Under the pieces are notes generated by a model, which saw only the letters and a program-made list of their open reading frames with translations, did no database searches and was not told the DNA's origin. Both the position numbers and the translations under genes were made by a program. Positions 1 to 7,337 of a DNA stretch of 64,000 bases are shown piece after piece. The DNA is from Verrucomicrobiota bacterium. Lineage in GTDB: Bacteria > Verrucomicrobiota > Verrucomicrobiia > Limisphaerales > JACRJZ01. The DNA is taken from the NCBI GenBank assembly GCA_016219875.1, contig JACRJZ010000140.1:1-64000 (forward strand). Reading direction: 5' to 3'. The first letter of the stretch is position 1. The number at the start of each line of letters is the position of its first letter.

Positions 1-142
1 GCCACGGCGTAGAAGCGATGCGCGTGAATGGCCCTCGGAGAGCCGGATGCGGGAAAACCGCCTGTCCGGTTCGATGAGGGGCGGAGCCAGACGGTCATTG
101 GCCGCGTGCCTTTCAACCCGTCGGCTCCGCCTACTCTACTAA
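1..142 (+). mobile_element. 3' end of a group II intron (domains V-VI), cut by the window edge
   Basis: Positions 38-73 fold like the catalytic domain V of bacterial group II introns. GAGCCGGA at 40-47 pairs with TCCGGTTC at 65-72, a GCGG/CCGC upper stem closes an A-rich loop, and the AGC triad region lies in the 5' strand. A GC-rich tract and CCTACTCTACT follow, as is usual at the 3' end of such introns. The reverse transcriptase/maturase gene, if present, lies before the window. The exact 3' splice site is a guess. It may be a complete intron or a fragment. Confidence 0.55.
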
Positions 143-204
143 ACCGCGTCAACGCGGAACTCCCAACTTCGATTTGTCGCGGCTCAAGGGAGTTTTCAAA
201 CCGG

Positions 205-365
205 CTCAGACATCCTGCCGTGGAACGCGCCTGGGCCGCCCGGTGAGGGCACCGGGCCTACAAGGCACGCCTTTCCTGTAGGCCGGGTCCCCTGACCCGG
301 GGAACGCCGCTTCATCTCGATTCCTGGCCTCCCCAAAACCGTGCGGACGGTTCAGGATGTCTGAG
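205..365. repeat. MITE-like palindromic repeat, family B, copy 1
   Basis: The element is bounded by perfect 13-bp inverted ends, CTCAGACATCCTG at 205-217 and CAGGATGTCTGAG at 353-365. The interior has two hairpins, one around CCCGGTGAGGGCACCGGG and one around CCGGGTCCCCTGACCCGG. A second copy lies inverted at 24237-24407. It encodes nothing, so any movement would need a transposase in trans. It separates the intron end from the 3' end of the beta-galactosidase gene. Confidence 0.8.
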
Positions 366-407
366 GCTCTGAGTGGTTCCGCGCTGGAGCCGGCGGCTGG
401 CCCAACG

Positions 408-2411
408 TCACCCGACATGCACCACGCAGACGCCGCGCGGCTCGATCTGGAATTGGCGCGTGAGGGCCTGGCCCGTGACGAGGTCCGTGCCCTCCAGGCC
501 ACCCAGTTCGATGAACTGCGGGTTCGTGCTGTGGTTCAGCAGAAAGAGGAAGCGCCCGTGCTCATTCTCCCGCGTCACCGCCTCGACGCCCGCCGGCACT
601 TTGAGCGGGGGACGAATGCCCGTCTCTTCGCAGATGTCCACCAGCAAGCGGCGCAAAAACTCCATCTCCACCTGCGTGCCAATGTAGTAGGCCAGGCCGC
701 GCCCGAAGGCGTTGCGGGTGATGGCGGGGCGCCCGGCGTAGAAGTCCTCCGTGAAATGAGCGACGACTTCGGCGCCTTCCAACTCGATGAGGTCGATCCA
801 CTGGCTGCACTTGGTGGAACGCGCCGCCGTGCGGACGTGGCGGGACATCGTTGGTTCGATGGCCTCCATCTCTTCGACGTGAATGCCGAGCAGTTTGCGG
901 AACGGGCCGGGAAATCCGCCGTCCAGCACGCGGTCGCTGGCATCGACGACGCCGCTGAAGAAACTCATCACCACCGTGCCGCCGTTGCCCACGAAGGTGG
1001 ACAAGTTCTCCGCCACGCCGTCGCGCACCAGATACAGAGCCGGCGCGATGACGAGTTTGTAGCGCGCTAGATCGTCTTCCGGCTGGATGATGTCGATGGC
1101 CACGTCCGGCTCGAAGAGCGCGCGATAATAGCTGCGCACGATCTCGGAGTAATCCAGCGGACCGGGCCGGGCGTCGAGTTCCAAGGCCCAGTAATTCTCC
1201 CAGTCCACAATCAGGGCGACCTCGGCGGCAATGCGCCCGCCGCAGACCAGTCCGAGCCGCGACAGTTCCTGGCCGAGCTGGATGACTTCGCGATGGACGC
1301 GGGTGTCCGGCCCGCCGTGCGGCAGCATGGCGCTGTGGAATTTCTCCGCGCCGGCGCGGGGCGCGCGCCACGGGTAGAACACAAGCGCGTCCGCGCCGCG
1401 GGCCAGCGCCTGGTAGGTCCAGAGGCGCATCTGGCCGGGGCGTTTCACGGCGTTGTATTTGCGCCAGTTGACCTGGCTGGGCGCCTGTTCCAGGAGCGCC
1501 CACGCGCGGCCCCGGCCCAGCCCGCGTTGCAGGTCGAGCGAGAACGCGATGTCTGCCGGGTCCGCGTGGTGCGGATCGGGGTAGCTGTTGAAGGAAACGA
1601 AATCGACGTGCTCGGCCCAGGCGAAGTAGTTCGCCGACTTGAGCAAACCGTGCGGGCCGGAAAAGTTGGTCGTGACGGGCAGATGGGGCGCGAGTTCCTT
1701 GAGGACCTTTTTCTCGTTCAAGAAGCAGCCGAGCAACGACTCGCTCATGAAGCGATGGTAGTCGAGCTGCCGGCCTGGGTTCGAGCAGGCGGGGGTGAGG
1801 CGCGGCGGGAGGATTTCAGCCCAGTCGTGATACCACTGGCTCCAGAAGGCGGTGCCCCATTGCTCGTTGAGGGCGTCGAGGCTGCCGTATTTCTCGCGGA
1901 GCCACTCGCGGAATTTTGTCGCGCAGGCGTCGCAATAGCAGGCGGCGAGGTGGTTGCCGTATTCGTTGTTGACGGTCCACATGACCACGGCCGGGTGCCG
2001 GCCGTAACGCGTGGCGAGCTGGCGAACGAGCTTGGCGCCGTGGTCACGGTAGGCGGCGCTGTTCGGGCAGAAATGCTGGCGCGAGCCGTGATGATAGCGG
2101 GCGCCGTGGCCGTTTTGCGGGAGGCTTTCCGGGTGCAGCCGCCCCAGCCAGGCGGGCGGCGAGGCGGTGGCGGTCGCGAGGTTGATGCTGATGCCGTTCT
2201 CGTGCAGCAAGCCGACGACGCGGTCCAGCCAGTCGAAGGTGTACTGGTCCGGCGAAGGCTGGAGCCTGGCCCAACTGAAGACGCCCAGCGTGACGAGGTT
2301 GACCCCCGCGCGCCGCATGAACTGCATGTCTTCCGGCCAGACGGACTCTGGCCATTGCTCCGGGCTGTAATCCGCTCCGTAGAAAACGCAAGGAACTCTA
2401 TCGGCAACCAT
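408..2411 (-). CDS. Beta-galactosidase, glycoside hydrolase family 42
   Basis: The 667-residue protein should hydrolyse terminal beta-galactosides. Residues 10-20 carry the GH42 opening YGADYSPEQW. The acid/base Glu is E150 in MWTVNNEYGNH, and the nucleophile is E308 in LLEQAPSQVNW, the two positions expected from characterised family members. A beta-galactosidase trimerisation (GATase-like) domain and a small beta domain follow, and the length is normal for GH42. The start at 2411 was chosen because the family homology begins there (MVADRVPCVFYGADY). The open frame continues upstream to 2600, but that part is encoded by a palindromic repeat. No signal peptide is visible, so the enzyme is probably cytoplasmic. 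No partner gene adjoins it. Confidence 0.93.
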   Translation of the reverse strand: MVADRVPCVFYGADYSPEQWPESVWPEDMQFMRRAGVNLVTLGVFSWARLQPSPDQYTFDWLDRVVGLLHENGISINLATATASPPAWLGRLHPESLPQNGHGARYHHGSRQHFCPNSAAYRDHGAKLVRQLATRYGRHPAVVMWTVNNEYGNHLAACYCDACATKFREWLREKYGSLDALNEQWGTAFWSQWYHDWAEILPPRLTPACSNPGRQLDYHRFMSESLLGCFLNEKKVLKELAPHLPVTTNFSGPHGLLKSANYFAWAEHVDFVSFNSYPDPHHADPADIAFSLDLQRGLGRGRAWALLEQAPSQVNWRKYNAVKRPGQMRLWTYQALARGADALVFYPWRAPRAGAEKFHSAMLPHGGPDTRVHREVIQLGQELSRLGLVCGGRIAAEVALIVDWENYWALELDARPGPLDYSEIVRSYYRALFEPDVAIDIIQPEDDLARYKLVIAPALYLVRDGVAENLSTFVGNGGTVVMSFFSGVVDASDRVLDGGFPGPFRKLLGIHVEEMEAIEPTMSRHVRTAARSTKCSQWIDLIELEGAEVVAHFTEDFYAGRPAITRNAFGRGLAYYIGTQVEMEFLRRLLVDICEETGIRPPLKVPAGVEAVTRENEHGRFLFLLNHSTNPQFIELGGLEGTDLVTGQALTRQFQIEPRGVCVVHVG

Positions 2412-2480
2412 GTGGAACTTGTGCCACGAATCGGGCCAAATGCCTACCAGAAAAAATGGCGGACTGGCCCGGCGGCAGGG

Positions 2481-2590
2481 CTGATTCAAGAAACATGCGG
2501 ACAGGAGCGCGGGCAGCCTGCCCGCGCGTTCCATCAAGAATGGGAGCGAGAAACACGCGGGCAGGCTGCCCGCGCTCCTTCTTGAATCAG
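2481..2590. repeat. Palindromic repeat, family E, upstream of the GH42 gene
   Basis: CTGATTCAAGAA at 2481-2492 is perfectly matched by TTCTTGAATCAG at 2579-2590. Inside, the two arms carry inverted copies of a module containing GGGCAGCCTGCCCGCG, each itself able to form a hairpin. The unit lies 70 bp upstream of the beta-galactosidase start and fills most of the 279-bp spacer before the next gene. It would fold strongly in an mRNA leader. Confidence 0.75.
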
Positions 2591-2690
2591 CCCCGGGCAC
2601 GGCGGCGCGGAGGAACGCAGAGTGAGTGACTAAGGGTCGAAGTCCTTCTTCGTTGGCGTTGTGGGGGGCACCAGTCCGCTCCCGCTTCCT

Positions 2691-4373
2691 TCACTCCGTT
2701 TTCTCCCACTTCACCAGCGCGAAGTCCTCATTCCAGTCGCGCATCGTCGGCAGCGTCTTCGGCGGCGGGTGCATGACGAAGCGATGAAGTTGCTCCCGCA
2801 AGCTGCTCCGGGCTCCCCAGGTAAAGAGGGTATTGGCGAGCGCGCTCAAGACCACCCAGCCCGCCAGCATCAGCGTGAGGCCGGACGAAGAGGAGGCGGC
2901 CTGCGTCGCGATCGCGAAGAGGAGCGGGAACGCCAGGATTTCGCCGAGCGCCAGGTAAGTGGCATTGGCCGTGCGCTTCGCCTTGAGGCCGTGCCAAAGG
3001 CCCGACCACGCCAGCGCATGCAGGCTCCAGAGGAACATGCCAGCCATGATGGCGATCACGACCGGCATCCAGCGGTTGTCCGCCGGCGAATCCACCGTCA
3101 CCATGACGCACCACAGCGCATCGAAGGCAAGCACGGCGAGCACCGGACCAGCGAACAAGCGTCGGATCGCCAGCCACTGCCCGCGCACGATTTCCTCCAC
3201 GCTCAGCCGCGTGGACCAGACCAATTGCAGCAGGTGGTTTCGTCGCAATCCCCCCAGCCGTCCCGTCGCGTCGATCGCGACCATCACACTCACGATCCCG
3301 TGAATGAAGAGCACCGTCGTCAGTGCCGGCTTCGGCTCGGCCCACGCCAGCCCCGTCATGTTGGCGGCCAGCCCAAGCCCCAGCAGCAACGCCGTCACGC
3401 CCCAGACGTACCGCCGGATGTCCTGCTCCCGGCTGCCCAGCCAGTAGAGCGGATTCGTTTCGAGAAGCCTCCGGCGAAACGCGGCGCGTGACGCCGCCCT
3501 GCCGAATTGCCAGCGGTGCCACCAGGCGTTCACCGCTGCGAGCCTGCGGCGCGGCGGTTTCACCTGCCAGGACTGCGGCAGCCACCAGCTCGCTCCCGCC
3601 AGGAGCGCCAGCGCCAGCAGGAATTGGGTCAGCAGCGAGGGCAGGATGGACGGCGGGACAGGCATCGTCGTCGAGGCAAAGGCCAACCGGAACATCAAGA
3701 ACGGACTGGTCAAGAAGAGAAACCCGGGCAGAGGGACGGCGGCGTGCCGCGAAGCCCAGGCGGCCAGGGCAGCGGGCCACAGGAAGGTGAGAAACAACAC
3801 GACGCCCTCTGCGATCATGCAGGCGGTCTCCCGGTGGCGGCACAGCGTGGAAACAAACAGGCCGATGGCCAGCGAAAGAAACAGCGTGTTCAGCAACACC
3901 GCTGCGCTGCGCCCGAACTCCGCCACCGTCACGCCGCCGAACAACAGCGGCACGGCCATCACCGGTACCGCCGCCAGCAGGCAATAGACGGCGTGCAGCG
4001 ACCGCGCCACCAGTTTGCCCAGCACCACGTCATAGCCTTTCAGGTCCGTGAGAAACAACAATCCCAGCGTGTCTTCGCGCTTCTCCACGCTCACGCAGTC
4101 GGCCGTCAAGAGGATGCCGGCGAACAGACAACCGAAGAACGCCACGGTGCTCACGGTGCGGAACATGAGGGCGCCCGCTTCAGCGACGGCCGACATCTTG
4201 GGCGCCACCACTCCAAGCTCCGTGCGGCCCAGCAGGACGACGAACGCGATGCCTACCGCCGCCACCGCCGCCGTCTGCCGCGACCAGAAGGTGAGCGGCC
4301 GCCGCGCCGCCACGTACAGCTCGCGCTGCACGATGGGCAGAAACGTGAGGCTCACTTGGCGCGGCTGGTTCAT
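2691..4373 (-). CDS. ABC-2-type transporter permease, multi-pass membrane protein
   Basis: The 560-residue protein starts with a cytoplasmic segment MNQPRQVSLTFLPIVQREL, in which the QREL pattern is typical of ABC-2 permeases. About ten to twelve hydrophobic segments follow, with an ERREDTLGLLFLTDL-like cytoplasmic loop (EKREDTLGLLFLTDLKGYD) that is common in these proteins. It would form the membrane channel of an exporter. No ATPase gene adjoins it, so its partner must be elsewhere. ATG 4373 was preferred to the upstream in-frame start at 4544, whose extra residues are Arg/Pro-rich and unlike a protein N-terminus. It is divergent from the kinase gene at 4502, with 128 bp between them for both promoters. 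Substrate unknown. Confidence 0.8.
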   Translation of the reverse strand: MNQPRQVSLTFLPIVQRELYVAARRPLTFWSRQTAAVAAVGIAFVVLLGRTELGVVAPKMSAVAEAGALMFRTVSTVAFFGCLFAGILLTADCVSVEKREDTLGLLFLTDLKGYDVVLGKLVARSLHAVYCLLAAVPVMAVPLLFGGVTVAEFGRSAAVLLNTLFLSLAIGLFVSTLCRHRETACMIAEGVVLFLTFLWPAALAAWASRHAAVPLPGFLFLTSPFLMFRLAFASTTMPVPPSILPSLLTQFLLALALLAGASWWLPQSWQVKPPRRRLAAVNAWWHRWQFGRAASRAAFRRRLLETNPLYWLGSREQDIRRYVWGVTALLLGLGLAANMTGLAWAEPKPALTTVLFIHGIVSVMVAIDATGRLGGLRRNHLLQLVWSTRLSVEEIVRGQWLAIRRLFAGPVLAVLAFDALWCVMVTVDSPADNRWMPVVIAIMAGMFLWSLHALAWSGLWHGLKAKRTANATYLALGEILAFPLLFAIATQAASSSSGLTLMLAGWVVLSALANTLFTWGARSSLREQLHRFVMHPPPKTLPTMRDWNEDFALVKWEKTE

Positions 4374-4501
4374 GGACTTGTTTCGCGGCCAGTCTAGGAA
4401 TGACCGGATCGCCAGGCAAGGGTTGAAATGGGAGGTTGGGCCGCCTGCGGTTCCGTTCACATCGCGCTTGAGGTGCCGCCCTCTCCTGCTACGATGCGCC
4501 C

Positions 4502-5560
4502 GTGACGACGCCGCAGGAACAGCCGGTCCCGGAGCGCAAGCCACTTCGCATGGTCGAATGCGGTGGCTGCCACGCGAAGATTTTCATTCCGGGGGACCTG
4601 AAGCCGTTCGAGAGCATTCCCTGCACTCGATGCGGGCATCCGGTGTTCATGCCGCTGCGGCTCCGGCAGTTTGAGTTGCGCTCGATCATCGCTTCCGGCG
4701 GCATGGGCACGGTCTATCGGGCCTTCGACCTGATGCTGCACCGCGATGTCGCGGTCAAGATGCTCAAGAAGGAACTGGCCGACGACCAGGAAGTGCTGGC
4801 CAGTTTTTATCGGGAAGCCCGGGCCGCCGCGTCGCTGAACCACACCAACATCATCCACACCTACACGTTCGACGAGTTCGAGGGCCAGCCGTACCTGGCC
4901 ATGGAACTGGCCGCACACGACAGCCTCGACAAGTGGATCGAGCGCGACGGCCGCTTGCCGGAGCTGGCCGTGCTCGACATCGGGATCAAGGTCGCCTCCG
5001 CGCTCGACACCGCGCTCAAACACAATTTGATGCACCGCGACATCAAGCCGGCCAACATCCTGTTCAATGAGGACCGGGAACCCAAGCTGGTCGATTTCGG
5101 CCTGGCGCGCGGGGCGGCGAAAGAAGACGCCGAATACGAATCCACCATTTGGGCCACGCCCTATTACGTCGCGCCGGAAAAAATCCGCCGCGAGCGGGAG
5201 GATTTCCTCTCGGACATGTACAGCCTGGCGGGCACGCTCTACCACGCCATCACGGGCCGCGTGCCGTTCGACGCGCCGACGGTCGAGGAACTGATCGCCG
5301 CCCACGTCAACGAACCGCTGGTGCCGCCCAGCGCGGTCGTGCCGGAGATCACGCCGCCCACCAGCGAGGCCATTGAGCAAGCGATGGCGAAACAACCCCG
5401 GGACCGCTTCCGCAGTTACGACGAGTTCCGCATGGCGCTGGAAGCCGCCCGCAGTCAGGTGCTGGTGAAGCAGCTTCACGTCGCCGAACCGGAGCCGGAG
5501 CCGCCGCCCCCCGAACCGAGCGAAGCAGAGCCGGGCAAGACCGGATGGTGGAGGAGATAG
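4502..5560 (+). CDS. Serine/threonine protein kinase with N-terminal zinc ribbon
   Basis: The start is GTG and the product is 352 residues. Residues 20-44 hold two Cys-x2-Cys pairs (C20, C23, C41, C44), a probable zinc ribbon. A complete Hanks-type kinase domain covers about 55-315: glycine loop ASGGMGTVY (64-72), the VAVK lysine (K86), catalytic loop HRDIKPAN (178-185), DFG (198-200) and APE (224-226). All catalytic residues are present, so it should be active. The tail is Pro/Glu-rich, and no transmembrane or sensor domain is visible, which suggests a soluble kinase. Its targets cannot be inferred. It is divergently transcribed from an ABC-2 permease gene. Confidence 0.93.
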   Translation: MTTPQEQPVPERKPLRMVECGGCHAKIFIPGDLKPFESIPCTRCGHPVFMPLRLRQFELRSIIASGGMGTVYRAFDLMLHRDVAVKMLKKELADDQEVLASFYREARAAASLNHTNIIHTYTFDEFEGQPYLAMELAAHDSLDKWIERDGRLPELAVLDIGIKVASALDTALKHNLMHRDIKPANILFNEDREPKLVDFGLARGAAKEDAEYESTIWATPYYVAPEKIRREREDFLSDMYSLAGTLYHAITGRVPFDAPTVEELIAAHVNEPLVPPSAVVPEITPPTSEAIEQAMAKQPRDRFRSYDEFRMALEAARSQVLVKQLHVAEPEPEPPPPEPSEAEPGKTGWWRR

Positions 5561-5946
5561 AGAGGACCGAGAACCGTTTTCCTTCTCGATCCGCGCTGGG
5601 GCCTGTTGCCTCCTGCCTTTCCCTCCGAAAGTCCAAGGACTCATGATCCCGTGGAAATGACGTGGCCCGCCCGGTGAGGGCACCGGGCCTACAGGTTTGC
5701 GTGAGAGCTGTAGGCCGGGTCCCCAGACCCGGCGGTCGGGGATCAGCGTTGTTCCACGCGGCCTCAACTCCCAGGCGTGGGCTCAGGAGTCCTGAGTCCA
5801 AAGTCCCGCCACCGCAGGCGTGGTCTGTGGTCTCTGGTCTGTGGTCTGTGGTCCGTGGTCCGTAGTCTTTTCTGCCTTCTGCCTTTACATCTCGGTCTCC
5901 CCTCCCAATCATCGCCGCCGAACATGAACTTCAATTCACCCAGCGT
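5561..5946. repeat. Spacer without genes: family B-related hairpins, then low-complexity TGGTC-rich DNA
   Basis: About 5660-5790 holds hairpins related to the interior of the family B element (CCCGGTGAGGGCACCGGG; CCGGGTCCCCAGACCCGG). It shares a longer stretch with 53041-53150, including CACGCGGCCTCAAC. About 5815-5905 is a degenerate run of TGGTCTGTGGTCTCTGG-type units, then pyrimidine-rich sequence, reading in the same direction as the downstream gene. No coding signal was seen. Confidence 0.7.
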
Positions 5947-7260
5947 ATGAAGCCTAGCCTGAAGCCATCCCGTTCCGTCTCCCTCAACCGCCGTTCTTTC
6001 CTCAAGACCGCCTTGGTCGCCGCGGCCGCGCCGCTTGTCGTGCCCGGCTCGGTCCTCGGCCTCAACGGGGCGACCGCGCCGAGCAACAAGATTGTTTTCG
6101 GCGGCATCGGCATGGGCAACCGCGCCATGTTCATCCTGCCGAACTTCCTCGCCTTCCAGGAAATCCACTTCGTCGCCGTGAGCGACGCCCGCGAGGAGCG
6201 CCGGCAGAACGCGAAGAAAGCCGTCAACCAGCACTACAACAACGAGGACTGCCGCGAGTACCGCGACTTCCGCGAACTGCTCGCGCAAAAAGACATCGAC
6301 GCCGTGCTCATCGCCACCGGCAACCGCTGGCACTCCACCGCTTCGATGTTCGCTTCGCGCGCCGGCAAAGACATTTATTGCGAGAAGCCCATCAGCCTCA
6401 CCATCCGTGAGGGCCGCGAGTTGGTGAACACTTGCCGCCGTTACGGCACGATCTACCAGTCCGGCACCCAGCGGCGCTCGACCGAGTCTTACTCTTTCGC
6501 CCGCGAGATGGTGCGCCAGGGGAAGGTTGGCAAGGTCCACACCGTCGAGATGCAGCTTTGGGAGGGCGCCAGCATTCCGCACCAGAAGCCCACGGCCGTC
6601 CCGCCGGGCTGGGACTACGACATGTGGCTCGGCCCCGTGCCGTGGCGGCCCTTCGTCCGCGTTCGCGTGGACGGCTGGCCGTACTTCTGGGACACCGGCG
6701 AAGGCATGCACACGGACATGGGCTGCCATTACACCGACCAGATGCAATGGGTGCTCGGCACCGACGACACCGGCCCGGTGGAATTCGAGGCGGCCGATCT
6801 CGTCTGGCCCGACCCGAAGAAGTTCATGAGCGAGACGGCGATCTCCGGCACGTTCAAGTACCGCTTTGCGAGCGGCGTCCAGGGCATCATCAACCAGCGC
6901 GGCGCGTTCAAGGACCGCTACATCCGCTACATCGGCGACGAGGGCTGGATTCAGGTCGATGACGAAACCGACCTCGTCACCGCCGAGCCGAAGTCGATCC
7001 TCCAAGCCAAGCAGGCGGGCGGCGTGAGTTGGGCCAACGCCGGCGCGCACGTCCGCAATCTGCTCGACTCCATCCGCAGCCGCACGCCGACCAAGTGCAA
7101 TCCCGAAGTGGCCCATCGCGCGCAGACCATTTGCGAAGGCACGACCATCGCCGCCCGCCTGGGCAAGAAGCTGAAGTGGGACCCGGTGAAGGAACAATTC
7201 GACAACGACGACGCCAACCGGATGCTCTATCGCCAGCCGCGCGCCCCGTGGCGTGTGTAA
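5947..7260 (+). CDS. Gfo/Idh/MocA family oxidoreductase, Tat-exported
   Basis: The protein has 437 residues. The N-terminus is a twin-arginine signal (NRRSFLKTA at 14-22, then an Ala/Val-rich core ending near GSVLG). The Rossmann domain follows (GGIGMGNRA, then VAVSDAREERR), with the family motif CEKPISLTIREG that contributes to cofactor and substrate binding. The C-terminal alpha/beta domain has the usual WDYDMWLGP and HTDMGCHYTDQMQW patterns. It is predicted to be a periplasmic NAD(P)-dependent sugar or cyclitol dehydrogenase; the substrate cannot be told. A HEAT-repeat gene follows 77 bp downstream on the same strand, possibly co-transcribed. Confidence 0.93.
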   Translation: MKPSLKPSRSVSLNRRSFLKTALVAAAAPLVVPGSVLGLNGATAPSNKIVFGGIGMGNRAMFILPNFLAFQEIHFVAVSDAREERRQNAKKAVNQHYNNEDCREYRDFRELLAQKDIDAVLIATGNRWHSTASMFASRAGKDIYCEKPISLTIREGRELVNTCRRYGTIYQSGTQRRSTESYSFAREMVRQGKVGKVHTVEMQLWEGASIPHQKPTAVPPGWDYDMWLGPVPWRPFVRVRVDGWPYFWDTGEGMHTDMGCHYTDQMQWVLGTDDTGPVEFEAADLVWPDPKKFMSETAISGTFKYRFASGVQGIINQRGAFKDRYIRYIGDEGWIQVDDETDLVTAEPKSILQAKQAGGVSWANAGAHVRNLLDSIRSRTPTKCNPEVAHRAQTICEGTTIAARLGKKLKWDPVKEQFDNDDANRMLYRQPRAPWRV

Positions 7261-7337
7261 CTCGTGCAACTCGTGGGACAGGCGTCCCGCCTGTCTCCAT
7301 CTAAACCCCAACGATGAATCTCTTTCTAAATCCGACC

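Noticed and set aside
28..246. Small gene at the left edge
   Set aside because: The frame runs through the group II intron hairpin and the MITE-like end; it has no protein features.
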